Source of the DNA: Rhea pennata
Taxonomy: Eukaryota; Chordata; Aves; Rheiformes; Rheidae
Assembly (NCBI RefSeq): GCF_028389875.1
Contig: NW_026907680.1
Coordinates: forward strand, 434,001 to 498,000
Direction of reading: 5' to 3'
DNA: 64,000 nucleotides
Shown here: positions 11,455 to 22,633 of the stretch, piece after piece
How the letters are laid out: each line of letters starts with the position of its first letter
Numbering within the stretch: position 1 is the stretch's first letter
The notes under the pieces: generated by a model
The model's database searches: none
Told to the model about the DNA's origin: nothing
What the model saw: only the letters and a program-made list of their open reading frames with translations
Position numbers and translations under genes: made by a program

Positions 11455-11872
11455 GCTGGAGCAGCTGCCCTCCGAGGAACGGCTGCGAGAGCTGGGGCTG
11501 TTTAGCCTGGGGAGGAGAAGCCTGAGGGGGATCTTATCAGTGTGTCTAAGTACCTGAAGGGAGGGTGTCAAGGGGACGGGGCCAAACTCTTTTCAGTAGT
11601 GCCGTGCAACAGGACTAGAGGCAGCGGGCACAAACTGAACCAGCGGACGCTCCGCCTGAATATGAGGAGGAATTTCTTCACAGTGACAGTGACCGAGCAC
11701 TGGGAGAGGTTACCCAGAGAGGTGGAGGAGTCTCCTTCCCTGGAGAGATTCAAGGCCTCTCTGGATGCAGTCCCATCTACGATGGTCTAGGTGACCCTGC
11801 CTGAGCAGGGAGGTAGGACTAGATGATCTCCACAGGTCCCTTCCAACCTTCCTGATTCTGTGATTCTGCTGA
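11455..11872 (+). mobile_element. CR1 LINE, 5'-truncated
   Basis: The typical CR1 3' region runs from 'gagctggggctgtttagcctggggaggag' through 'ctgagggggatcttatcagtgtgtctaagtacctgaagg' to 'ggtgaccctgcctgagcagggaggtaggactagatgatctcc' and ends 'cctgattctgtgattctg'. The 5' end joins the CpG-rich patch without an obvious duplicated target site. Confidence 0.88.
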
Positions 11873-11875
11873 GCC

Positions 11876-12486
11876 TGCTCACCTCAAGGCCAGCTCTGGG
11901 CTCCGCTACTCTCCTTCCTACCTGCCCTCAGGCTCTGCAACTCCACTAGTTCCCAAGTGCTACAGCCCAGGTGGCCATGGACTCTGCTGGCACCAAGCCT
12001 CCGGGGTGGCCGCTTCCCCTTCTGGCCCTGGGCACCCGCCTTCTTCCCCTCACGCCCGCAAAAGCCCAGCACTCAAGGGCACCCAAGACACACACAAGAG
12101 CTGGCAGTTCCCTCCCACCACGCAGCCAGCACTGGGCCCCAGCAAGGGGGGCCCAGGCTCAAGCACTTCCTCCCCTCAGAGGCGTACAGCAGCTTTTTCC
12201 TCCTCTCCCCACAGGCCCCCTGGCCCCAGGACATGCGTTGGCCATGGCACGGCCCTCTCCACGCCTCTCCCCAGCACCAACAAGACGCAGCACACCCCTA
12301 GGCCACAGCCACCACAGCTGCAGCCAAAGAGCCACAGCACGACGACGGTGGAGAGCTGCCCTGGCAGCACCCCCTGTTCCCTGACTCCTCAGCTCTGCTC
12401 TTCAGGCCTCCCCAAAGCTCCCACACTGCAAACGATGAACTCACCGCACACCCAGCCAAGAGGCACCCGACTTGGGGCAGCTGGTT
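11876..12486. repeat. Duplicated flank downstream of terminal exon A
   Basis: About 600 bp recur in direct orientation at about 57366-57978 and in inverted orientation at about 29673-30290, with text such as 'aggcctccggggtggccgctt' and 'gggccccagcaaggggggccc' in all three. It lies 3' of the serine-rich terminal exon, so it is probably downstream flank. Plus-strand frames (for example 12006-13319) are open, but read through simple sequence and are not convincing genes. Confidence 0.65.
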
Positions 12487-13106
12487 TAATTCAGCACACA
12501 AGAACTTCCTGGGTGCTCGCGCGGCTCACAAGCAGAGCTGCTGCTGCTGCTGCTGCCGCTGCCGCCATTGTGGCTGCTGCTGTGGCCACTGCCGCTGCCC
12601 CTGGGGCTCCCACTGCCGCTTCCCCTCTGTCTGACATGTGGTCTTCGACTGCGCCTGCCCCTGGGGCTGCCGCTGTGCCCGCCACCGGGGCTTCCACTGC
12701 TGCTGCCACCGCCAGTGGATCTGCTGCTGTCCCCGCCACTGGAGCTTCCACTGCCGCTGCCGCTCTGTCTGACACTGGCACTGGAGCTGCCGCTGTGCCT
12801 GCAGCTGGAGCTTCCACTGCCACTGCCAGTGAGGCTGCTGCTGACACTGGGGCTGTCGCTCTGTCTGACAGTGGGTTTTCCAGTGCCACTGGGGCTCCCG
12901 GTGGGGCTGCCGCTCTGTCTGCCACTGGGGCTCCCACTGCGACTGCCAGTGGGGCTGCTGCCGGCACTGTGGCTGCCACTGATGCTGCCACTGCCCCTGC
13001 CACTGCTGCTCTGTCTTCTGTTGCCACCGGGTCTGCCGCTGACACTGCCACTGCTGCTGCTCTTTCTCCTGCTTGTCCCTGTCTCCGCCCATGGCTCTTC
13101 TTCCCC
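12487..13106 (-). CDS. Ser/Gly/Arg-repeat terminal exon, copy A
   Basis: On the minus strand a 'CCTCCAG' acceptor at 13107-13108 opens GEEEPWAETGTSRRKSSSSG and then a low-complexity array of SGS, GSPSGR and similar motifs built on a DNA unit of about 36 bp. An ATTAAA hexamer overlaps the expected stop (12485-12490). Copies B, C and D share the exon start. Compared with D and C, copy A lacks about 18 bp of the pyrimidine tract before the exon, which weakens its acceptor. All other frames are also largely open, a property of the repeat. The protein family is not recognised; expression is unproven. Confidence 0.4.
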
Positions 13107-16100
13107 CTGGAGGCTGTGCCCTCCTGCGGCAGAAAGGCCAAGGCCATCCTGCTAGGGAGGACAGGGGTGTGCAGTGGGGGCCAGAGCCGGTCTCTTCTCC
13201 TGCAAGGGAAAGGCCTGTTCCCTAACTCTTCCCGTGAGCCTTCCTGTCAGCACCCTTCTGCCCTGAAGGGAAGCCCAGCAAGGCTGAACATCCCTTGCTT
13301 GTTCACACCAAAGATCTAACTCATCACACAGCTGAAGAGAAACTCTCCATCTTCTAGCGTGGAAACGCCCTGCAGTTCCACAGCCACCAAGCAGAGAGCC
13401 CCAGAGGCTTTGTTGGGTTGCTCACAGAGAACGCTGGAGAGGCAGATACATTGCAGAAGTAGAGCACAGCTGGCATCTCTGAAAACAAAGCCCTGCGCAA
13501 AGCCTTCCAGGGCCCAGCAGGCCTCTTGTACAGCCAGCGCCCATAGCACAAGGCCTGGGCAGAGAGCAGGCTGGCACATGAAGGGCCTCAATGAGGAGCA
13601 CTTACCACTCCAGACCTCTGACGGCCCTCGCTCAGAGGACATGCAGCTAGTGCTCGGGCTTCTCTCCGTTCCTTCTTCCTGCCCGCTGCTGCACTCTGTG
13701 CAGAGCACTCTGAGGTGACTGGCACCGGCCTGCAAATACACCCCGCGGAGAGGTGATATGAGCACAGGGAGAGTAGGGTCCTTACCCGGCCCTCACCAGC
13801 TTCACACCTGCTCCTGCAGCAGAAGGCAATTCTGCAGCAGAAGCACAGGGCTTCCACTGACTGCGGCCACATCAGAGCATCACCTCCCACCAAAACACCT
13901 TGGGCTGCACGTCATGCCTGAAGGAGAGCTCCAGGAGCCCAAGGGAGACTCTCTCCAGGCAGTGAGGGGATCAGCAGGGTCATCTGCAAGGACAGGCTCC
14001 AAGGCACAGCATTACCTGCTGTCCTGCCAGCTACACAAGACTGCTCCGTGGCCCCAAAGACTCTGTGTTCAGGGGTGGGCAATAGGTTGTTGCTGGGCAC
14101 CCAGTATCAAAGAAGGAGAAAGGCATCAAGCATTTACACACAAAGACCTTAGCAAGTGGACGACATCACAGAGTTCTGCAGAACCCTCTCCCCACCCACA
14201 GAGCCCATTGAAGGCAGAGCATTTGTGCAGGTCACCGGGACCCAGCTGCTAGGAAGACTTACTCCCAAAGCACTTTCAGAGCAGCCTCCCCCAGCCCTGG
14301 CAATGCAGCCCTAACAAACCTGTGCTGAGAGGCTGCTGCCTTTGTCAGGCAGGGGGAAAGAATGAAGGCAAAGTACTCACGTTGGAAAAATACTTGGAAG
14401 AGGTTCAAGGGACACAATCGAAGCTGCTTTAGTGGCTGTCAGGATTGAATCCCTGCGTATTTTCATCTGCAAAGGTGAGAAAGAGAGGTGAGATGCTGCC
14501 AAGGAAAGGCTCTTGCTGCTGGCAAGGGCAGCCCATGTTTCCATGCTCCAGAGAAGAAGCTGCCTCGCAGAACTGCAGAAACAGCTATCGTTCTTGCTCA
14601 CAGCAGCCCCTCCATTCCACACAAGAGCAGCTGCAGGGGAATATGGGCAAAGAGCTAAATGTTCTGGCAGGCTTTTGTCCAGGGAAGAGCCAAAAGGCTG
14701 ATCCAGAAGAGCATGAAGGAGTCAAGGATGCAAGCACAGGGGAAGGCAGCTCACTGAACTCTAGGGAAATGTGCAGGGCAGTCCTGCTAGGGAGGACAGG
14801 AGGGGGCAGTGGGGGCTACGGCAGCTCCGTTTTGCCAGAAGGGAAGGTTCTTCCCCAGCCTCTGCTCTGAGCCTTCCCGGGAGCCTTCCTGTCAGCACCC
14901 TTTTACCCTGAAGGGAAGCCCAGCAAGGCTGAACATCCCTTTCCTGCTTGAACCAAGAATCCGAATTATCACAGAGCTGAGCAGAAGCTCTTCACTTTCT
15001 ATCACAGAAAGGCCCAGCACTTCCAGTGCCACCAGCAGGAGGGCCCCAGAGGCTCTGCTGGTGTGTTCACGGAGAGCAAGGTGCAACAGCGTGTGCATTC
15101 CAAAACTACATTCACCACCGGCGCCTTTGAAGGCAGGACTGGGCGATGTCGGGCAGGGCTCAGTGAACCCATGGGAAGGGCTCTTGTAAGCCAGCGCCCA
15201 TAGCACAAGGCTTTTCCAGGAAGCACGCTGGAAAAGAAGGGCCCCCAGCAGTGACACTTACCGCCCTGGCATTCTCGTCCACTTCATTCCCAAGCCAATC
15301 AGTAGGTGCTCCAACTTCTGAAGATGGCTTCCTCCCGCCTGGCACTGCCTTCTGGGCAGAGCACTCTAGGGTGCCTAGGGGTGGACTGCAAATACACACC
15401 GCGGGGAGGTGGCATGAGCACAGGGGGAGTAGGGTCTCCATTTCAGCCGGACAAGTTGGGCACCTGCTTCTGCCGCACAAGGCAGCTCTGTAGCAGAAGC
15501 ACGTGGGTCCCACTGACTGGGGTCACATCCACAGGAACGGGGATCACCCCCTAACAAAACACCCAGGGCTGCACGTCATGCCTGAAGGAGAGCTCTGGAC
15601 ACAAGCACAGTGAAAATTTCTCTCCATGCAGGGAGGCGAGCAGCAGGGTCATCTGCCAGGACAGGCTCCCAGGCACAGCATTACGCACTGTGCTGCCAAC
15701 TACATTAGCCACTGCCCCGTGACCCAAGGACTCTGTGTTCCGGGATGGGCAATGGATTGCTGCTGGGCACCCAGTGACAGAGAAAGGCGTGAAGGCAGCC
15801 CAGAATAATGCTCTTGCATGGTGGGAGCCAGCATAATTCCTGGCCAAAGCCTTCCAACAGAGCCTGTATGAAGGCAGAGCATGCGTGCAGGCCACTGGGA
15901 TGCAGCTGCTGGGAAGTCTTGCTCCCAAAGCACTTTCAGAGCAGCCTCCCCCAGCCCTGGCACTGCAGCCCTAACAAACCTGTGCGGAGAGGCTGCTGCC
16001 TTCCTCAGGCAGGGGAAAGAAGCAAGGCAAAGTACTCACGTTGGAAAAATGCTTGGAAGAGCACAAGGGGCCTCAGTCTCACTCCTCTGGCTGGCTGCGA

Positions 16101-17042
16101 GGACTGAGTCCCTCATCTTCAGCATCTGCAAAGGTGAAGAACACTGGTGAGATGCGACCGAGGAAAGAATCTTGCTGCTGGCAAAGGCAGCCAATGTTTG
16201 CACTGCTCAGAGAAGAAGCTGCCTCTCAGAAACTCAGAAACACCCATCGTTCTTGCTCACAGCAGCCCCTCCATTCCACACAAGACCAGCTGTAGGAGAA
16301 TATAGGCAAAAGTCTAAAAGCTCTGGCAGGATTATGTCCAGGGCAAGCACAAAGAGGCTAATCCAGCAGAGCATTGAGGAGTCAAGGCAGGTGAGCGCAG
16401 GGGAAGGCAGCTCACTGAACTCTAGGGCAATGTGCAGGGCAGTCCTGCTAGGGAGGACAGGGGGCAGTGGGGGCTATGGCAGCTCCGTTTTGCAGAAGGG
16501 AAGGTTCTTCCCCAGCCTCTGCTCTGAGCCTTCCTGGGAACCTTCCTGTCAGTGTTCTTTTACCCTGAAGGGAAGCCCAGCAACGCTGAACATCCCTTTC
16601 CAGTTTGAACCAAGCATCTGAATAATCACACCTCTGTATAACTCTCCATCTGCTATAGCAGAAAGGCCCAGCAGTTCCACGGCCACTAGAGCGAGGGCCC
16701 CAGAGGCTCTGCTGGGAGACGTTAATGGAGAGTGAAGGAGTCATGAGAGATGCACTGCAGAAGTGGAGCACAAGCAGCGCCTTTGACAGCAAACCCCGGG
16801 GACAGTCACGCAGGGCCCAGAGGAACCCATGGGAAGGGCTCTTGTCCAGCCAGCGCCCACAGCATGATGCTTTGGCAGAAAGCAAGCTGGCAAAAGAAGG
16901 ACCTCCTTCAGGAGCACCTACCTCTCTTGACTTCTGATAGCCAATCTCGGGCCAGCCAGCTCCCGCTCTGGCTTCGGGCAGCTGCTTCCTCCAGCCCAGT
17001 AAATCCTCCTTTGCAGAGCTAGGCTGAATTGCTGGCAGCATG
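12487..17042 (-). CDS. Exon array A: alpha-gamma-alpha-gamma-alpha then SGS-rich terminal exon
   Basis: Minus-strand exon-like elements in order: alpha 17042-16922 (121 nt), gamma 16125-16040 (86 nt, MLKMRDSVLAASQRSE), alpha 15385-15262 (124 nt, LECSAQKAVPGGRKPSSEVG), gamma 14466-14381 (86 nt, MKIRRDSILTATKAAS), alpha 13729-13606 (124 nt, SECSAQSAAAGRKKERREAR), terminal 13106-12487. All have AG acceptors and GT donors. A short eta exon with FVRAALPGLGEAALKVLW follows the gamma near 14.3 kb. Unlike B and C there is no delta exon. Lengths and splice sites are preserved across units, which argues for tandem duplication of a two-exon block in an ancestral gene. Phases between elements were not fully resolved, so this is an exon list and not a finished gene model. 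Confidence 0.35.
14250..15770 (+). repeat. Left arm of inverted repeat flanking the CAX fragment
   Basis: This arm is the reverse complement of about 22634-24170. Over 15001-15210 I find no mismatch by eye against the right arm (about 23208-23420). Elsewhere there are a few percent differences, for example in the alpha exon (LECSAQ against PECSAQ). The loop between the arms is about 6.9 kb and contains the rest of array A and the CAX fragment. Confidence 0.8.
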
Positions 17043-17868
17043 CTGCAAATACACACCGTGGGGAAGTGTGACACAGAGACTCCCCACCACCCAAACACCC
17101 GGGGCTGCACAACGTGCCTGAAGGAAAGCTCTGGGTGCCCACAGCAAGACTTTTTCTCCAGGCACCAAGGAGAGCAGCAGGGTCAGCTCCAAGGACAGGC
17201 TCCAGCACACACCATTACCCACGGTCCTGAGCACTCCAGTAGCCACTGCTGTGTGGCCCCCAAGGACAAGCTTTCTTGGAAGCTTCAGAAATAAAACCAG
17301 GAATAACTGCTCTGTCCCTTGCATTCCTTCCGTCTTCGGGCACTCATGTCCCTCCTTACTACCTCTTCAAAGTGACCAAACAAATTGCCCTTGCCTCTAA
17401 GGGCTGCCTGACCAAGGCCACACCCTCTCGAGCCTGCTGATCAACACCCCTGACTGCTGCCTGGAAATGACTCTCCTTCCTCCTTGCTGCTGGCAGTCAA
17501 AGGAAGGGCACTGCCCAAGGGGAAACACCACAGCTTTGGGGAGATATTCACCCAAGGCATTCTTCCCTCCAGCAGCATTCCTACCAGCATTCCTCTTGCA
17601 CCTCACGCCGCTTGAGTTTTTCCACTAAGCTGCTCACAAGGCTTGACAAAAGTATGCAGACTCTTCCTCAGCCTCCAAAATTTTCCTGAGACACCCAGCC
17701 CTGCTCTCCACAAATGAGCAGCATCCGCATTACTTTCATCTATGGGCTAGGGGAAAAGGCCCTCCTCTTCCCGAAGGACCAATTACATTGAGTTGCCCAA
17801 AGGTCTGGAAGCTGGAAGCAGAGGCAGCGGGGGCAGAAAACCAAGAGCAGGCTCTGCCAGGCACTTGC

Positions 17869-18030
17869 ATGTACGCAGCGTGGTCCAGCCCTGGGACCAG
17901 ACAGGCACAGCGGTGCCATCCCCAGGAGGGGGGACGCCCTGCCCGCGACCAGGCAGCTCCCTGAGGACCTGTGAGCCAACCACGAAGTGCCACCCTGACA
18001 CGGGGACCGGGTCCACCCCAGAACACTCAC
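17869..18030 (-). other. Start of CAX intron 13, up to the breakpoint
   Basis: After the donor of exon 13 (GTGAGT) about 160 bp of non-repeat sequence continue. At about 17868 the sequence switches to a copy of 1940-2174. No further CAX exon is seen on the far side. Confidence 0.55.
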
Positions 18031-21000
18031 TGGACGTGGCTGTAGTAGAGCATGCCGTTGTTCTGCACCTGCAATGGAGAGCTCATCAGCGGGGCGAGCG
18101 CCGTGGCTGTGCTCTGGGTACCCTGCAGCGCCCTTTGCGGGCCGCCGGCGAGGAGCCGGGCAGGCTACGGGCGCCCGCGGGTGCTGCGGTTTGGGGGCTT
18201 ACCAGGTCGAAGTGGCAGCTCTGGCAGAGGTAGTGGCCCAGCGCGTTCTGGGTGATGTTGTGGCACTCGCCACACACCAGCCTCCCGTACACCTTGGAGA
18301 AGAGCATCGGGGCGAAGACGCCTGCTGGCAGGAGAGGTGGAAGTGGGCGCCAGGCCACGGCGTGGGACATCCTCCCCCCGCTGGCACCGCCGCCGGGGCA
18401 CTCACCTCCCACGGAGAGGAAGAGCAGGGCCGAGCTGACACCCGCCGAGCGGCTGTTGAACCTCTGCTCCTGGTGCCGGATGCCTCCTATGACCGTGCAC
18501 AAGCCCTCGGAGAGAACATGGCTGTCAGTGTGACCTCGGTGAGGAGGTCCTCTCCTCCTCTCACGCTGGAGGATGGGGGCTTTCGTGACACAAGCGCCTC
18601 CTCCCCGCCGGGCTCACCGGGACCAGGAGGACGCAGCCCACCAGGGTGCCCGTCAGCTCTGCCTTGACGATCTCCTCATAGCACTTGCTGCCCTTGCGGG
18701 CACCCTTGATGAGCGCCGTGATGTAGAAGGTGAGCTCCATGATGGAGCCGAACGTGGCGTTCACCACCGCCCCCACCGCGACGTTGCTCTGCGCCGAGAT
18801 GCTGCGGGGACGGGAAGCGCAGAGGGTCAACGGGGCGGGAAGCAGCGCCGCGGGGCGGCCCCGGCACCAGGCAGCTGCTCACCTGGCGATGGCCATGCCG
18901 ATGTAGTAGGAGAGGGGCATGATGGAGAGCAGCGCCAGAGCGAACTTCACGGGCGAGCTCGTCAGCCAGTTGCGCCCGTCCACGTAGCCCAGCACCAGCG
19001 TCACCACCACCAGCAGCAGCAGGTCTGCGGCAGCCGTCAAGAACGTGTCCGAAGTGGGGGGGGGAGGGCGGTGGTTTTTGAGAGGTGGTACCTCAAGGAG
19101 GTGCCCAGTTGACGTGTCCCCGCGTACACACAAAAAGGAAGTGGCAGGGAAAAAGATACTGACAGCGAAGACGTTGATGCCGTCCACGGCGTACTTGTAG
19201 TAGTAGGCGTTGACGGCGCGGTAGCAGCACTTGATCACCTCCGCCTCCAGCGGCACGTCTGTCTGCGGCGGCGGCAGCGGGGCGGAGGAAACCAAGCGGG
19301 TGACACTGGTCTGGGTGTCCCCCCCTGCCAAAAGCCAGCCCATCGAGAGGGGACACTCCACCCCCAGCACCAGGGGCCACCCACCATGCGCAGGCGCCGG
19401 ATGCGCACCCACTCTGGGGGCGGCAGCAGCACCCGGTGGGACGTGCTCATCTTGGTGACGGGGATGAGGAAGAAGAGGAGCCAGGTGACGAAGCAGACGA
19501 GCCCGTGGGCCAGTGCCAGCGCCGGGTAGCCCAGGCAGAGCCACACGGCGGCGGCGGCGGCGGCAGCGCGTTGCTGCAAGGACGGCCTGGTGGCGGCAGG
19601 TTTTTAGGGTGGAAAAACCCGAACGGGAGCAGCCGGGCTCCCAAAGAGCAGGCCCTCGGGCCCCGTCCAGCACCTCCCGCGCCAGGCGCTCACCCGGTAG
19701 CCGGGGTCCGCGGGGCACCAGTGGCCGGGCGCTAGGCCGCCGAGCAGGGCCGAGGTCTCCCGGGTGCCGTCGGCCTCCGCGGCGGGTCCCTGGCGGAGAG
19801 CGAGGAGGTTGGGGCCGGGTACGTGCCCACCAGGGCTGGTGGGGACGGACGTACGGACGGTGCCTGGCCATTACCTCCACCCACTGGATCACCCTGACAT
19901 GGGGTCTTTGACTGCTGCCAGTGGGGCTGCCGCTGTGCCCGCCACCAGGGCTTCCACTGCTGCTGCCACCGCCAGTGGATCTGCTGCTGTCCCCGCCACT
20001 GGAGCTTCCACTGCTGCTGCCGCTCTGTCTGACACTGGCACTGGAGCTGCTGCTGTGCCTGCAGCTGGAGCTTCCACTGCCACTGCCAGTGAGGCTGCTG
20101 CTGACACTGGGGCTGTTGCTCTGTCTGACAGTGGGTTTTCCAGTGCCACTGGGGCTCCCGGTGGGGCTGCCGCTCTGTCTGCCACTGGGGCTCCCACTGC
20201 GACTGCCAGTGGGGCTGCTGCCGGCACTGTGGCTGCCACTGGTGCTGCCACTGCCCCTGCCACTGCTGCTCTGTCTTCTGTTGCCACCGGGTCTGCCGCT
20301 GACACTGCCACTGCTGCTGCTCTTTCTCCTGCTTGTCCCTGTCTCCGCCCATGGCTCTTCTTCCCCCTGGAGAAGGAGGCAGAAAGGAACAGGCTGTGCC
20401 CTCCTGTAGTAGAAAGGCCAAGGCCGTCCTGCTAGGGAGGACAGGGGTGCAGAGGGCCGAGGTCTCCCGGGTGCCGTCGGCCTCCGCGGCGGGACCCTGG
20501 CGGAGAGCAAGGAGGTTGGGGCCGGGCGCGTGCCCACCAGGGCTGGTGGGGACGGACGTACGGACGGCGCCCGGCCGTTACCTCCACCCGCTGGATCACT
20601 TTGCTGAAGGGCCAGAGGAAGTAGCCGCCCAGGTCCCTGCAGAGCCACCCTGCGGGGACAGCGGCATCAGGATGCGGGGCAGGACCCCGACGCGCACGGC
20701 CCGTCCCCCACCACGACAGCCCGGCCCGGTCGCACCGGGGACGGGCACCTGGGGAGGACTCACCGTAAGGATCCCCCACGACAGTGAGGAACATCTCGGC
20801 GGCCACCAGGACGCAGAGGAGCGCCAGCCACCAGCCGAAGAACAGCGCGTAGAGGATGCTGCCCAACGTCACCGTGGAGCCTGCAGACAGCGACCGGCCC
20901 CTCCGCTGCTCCGCCAGCCGCTTCGCCACGTGCACGGCGGGGGAGGGGGGGTGTTAACCGGGCTCCCTCCTCCCAACAGGGTTTTGCCGCGGACCCTAGA

Positions 21001-22599
21001 GCCTCGGCGGCCACCCACCTCCAAAGCCGCGGACGACGTTCAGGTCGGAGTAGAGCTCCTTCCTGATCTCCGAGCGGTCCTCCCAGGGCCGGGCGGTCGC
21101 GTGGCTCTTCCACTTCTTGAAGCCGAACTGCAGAGAGGAGAAGGTAGCGGCCAAAGAAAAGACCCCCTCCCCTCCCGCACAGCAGGATGGGCATGGTCCG
21201 CGGGGGGACGGACCCACCTTGACGTCGTTGGAGAGCTTGTTGGCCTCCACCGCGCTCTCGGCCGTCAGCGTGGTCTTTGCCCCGCAGCTCTCGCACGCCG
21301 GCACCTCGTTCAAGTGCTGCTGGCGGGTGACGACTGCGGGCGAGAGGTGAGCGGGCGCGGGCGCTGGCGCGGGGACCCCCCGCGCGGACCCCCCTCGCCG
21401 CTGCCGCCGCCGGGCTCCCTACCGGGCAGGATGCGGAGGGCGAGGATGCGGGGGGCGAGGATGCCGTGGGGGTGGGAGGCCGAGGGCAGGTCGCCATGCG
21501 GGTCGTTGATGGTGGTGCAGCGACGGTCGCAGAGCGAGCCCCACCGCGGCCCCTCGCCCCGCACCTCCGGCTCCCCGGCAGCGGCTGCAAGAGAGGCAGC
21601 GGCCAGGACGGGCCGGGCCAGGCCAAGCCGGGCCATGCCGGGCCTCGGAGGCGCCGCGCGTTCGTCCCCTTGCGGCCCTGGCGCCGCACCAGAGCCCCTG
21701 CTTCCCCCCCCCTCGAAAAAAACCCCACCCCCTTCCCAGGCTCATGCACTCCAGCACCCGCTGCAGCCCGACCCAGGAAGGACCCCCCCACACCGTGCAT
21801 ATTGCCCCCCAGGTGCAACACCCCTGCCATGGAAAGCCCCCCCCCCCCAATGCAATGTCCAGGATCCCTCCCCGTGGGTGCAACACCCAGAAGGGATCTT
21901 CCTCCCCTCCCCCCCATGCAATGCCCCCCCGTGGAAAGCCCCCCCAGTGCAAGGCTCAGGACCCCTCCCATTGGGTGCAGCACCCCGAAGGGACCATGCC
22001 CCGCATCCAGTGCACAGCCCAGGAGGGGCCCCCGCCCTGGCACGCCCCCCCCCGTGCAAAGCCCCCCCCCAGTGCAATGTCCCAGACTCCTCCCAATGGG
22101 TGCAACACCCAGCAGGGACCCTTCCCCCCCCCCCTGCCGTGCAATGCCTAGGAGGGAACCCCCCCACACCAGGCAAATCTGCCCCCCAGGTGCAATGCTC
22201 CCCCAGTGCAAAGGCCAGGATTGACACCTCCCACCCCGTGCAACACCCAGCAGGGTCCTTCACCCCCCTCCAGTGCAGTGCCCAGGAGTGACAACTCCCC
22301 CACCCTGCAACCCGCCCCCCCTCCCCGGTGCAATGCCCAGGACCCCTCCCCTTGGGTGCAACACCCAGGAGGGACCTTCGTCCCCCTTCCCCCCCAACCC
22401 CACAGTACTCGGTGTCACCCTGTCGCACCCCCCCCCCCCCCCCAGTGCACAGCCCAGTCCTGTCCTGCCACCCAGGGCGAGGCCTGAGAACCGCCCCCGG
22501 TGCGATGCTCAGGCCCCCCCGGCATGGTGCAACGCGGCGCTCACCCAGCGCGTCCTGCGGGCAGTGCCTGCGGCGCCCGGGCTCGCCCTCGCCGGCCAT
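18031..22599 (-). CDS. Type II CAX-family cation/proton exchanger, 3'-truncated gene
   Basis: Thirteen minus-strand exons keep one frame (1502 nt, about 500 codons, no stop), all GT-AG: 22599-22545, 21584-21423, 21333-21218, 21127-21019, 20880-20764, 20649-20582, 19573-19385, 19262-19160, 19024-18883, 18801-18618, 18505-18406, 18321-18203, 18068-18031. The start is MAGEGEPGRRRH. Long cytosolic N-terminus (CTTINDPHGD), a membrane span in exon 5, two in exon 7, two in exon 9, then the CAX c-1-like repeat GAVVNATFGSIMELTFYI in exon 10 and QRFNSRSAGVSS in exon 11. Exon 12 adds a C..C...C..C cysteine cluster. These match fungal VNX1-like and vertebrate CAX proteins that exchange Ca2+ or monovalent cations for protons across vacuolar/endosomal membranes. 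The C-terminal half, with the c-2 repeat, is absent: homology ends in intron 13, and array-module sequence begins near 17868. Only about 35 bp precede the ATG before array B starts. The copy is therefore probably non-functional alone. Confidence 0.8.
19746..20600 (-). repeat. 148-bp direct repeats bracketing an inserted SGS segment in the CAX gene
   Basis: Positions 19746-19893 and 20453-20600 are about 95% alike by eye and both read '...gacggacgtacggacgg...tacctccacccNctggatcac'. The 20453-20600 copy contains the true end of exon 6 and its donor; the other is a spare copy inside intron 6. Between them lies the serine-rich segment 19894-20452. A target-site duplication of 148 bp is far too long for known transposition, so replication-based template switching or duplication with filler DNA is likelier. 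Confidence 0.8.
19894..20452 (-). repeat. SGS-repeat terminal exon, copy D, inserted in CAX intron 6
   Basis: This segment matches about 12631-13165 (copy A) closely and includes the acceptor and exon start (20366 downward, GEEEPWAETGTSRRKSSSSG). Its acceptor tract is fuller than that of copy A ('CTGCCTCCTTCTCCAG'). The exon's usual 3' end with ATTAAA is missing, so the frame runs on into the duplicated CAX intron sequence. It lies in the same transcriptional orientation as CAX and could act as a cryptic exon between CAX exons 6 and 7. Confidence 0.7.
21650..22540 (-). repeat. C-rich minisatellite filling CAX intron 1
   Basis: Imperfect units of about 60-80 bp carry 'gggtgcaacacccagnaggga' and 'gtgcaatgcccaggacccc', interspersed with runs of 6-15 cytosines (for example near 21841 and 22430). 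On the minus strand, which is the CAX sense strand, these are G-runs able to form quadruplexes. The 'gtgcaacaccc' core also contains a small GGGTG/CACCC inverted repeat. Frames of up to 299 codons across it are spurious. Confidence 0.75.
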
Positions 22600-22633
22600 G
22601 GGGGCGCCGGTAGCGCGTAGCAATTGCTGGTAA

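Noticed and set aside
12568-13155. Leu/Pro-rich 195-codon frame that looks like a membrane protein
   Set aside because: It is the antisense of the SGS repeat; the same hydrophobic pattern appears at 19921-20409 and 58029-58763 purely from the repeat unit.
18879-20648. 589-codon minus-strand frame
   Set aside because: It crosses CAX exons 6, 7 and 8 and their introns in mixed frames plus the SGS insert; splice sites show that it is not one exon.
20333-22291. 652-codon plus-strand frame
   Set aside because: It runs antisense through CAX exons and the C-rich minisatellite, where stops are rare; the minus strand has a phased 13-exon gene.
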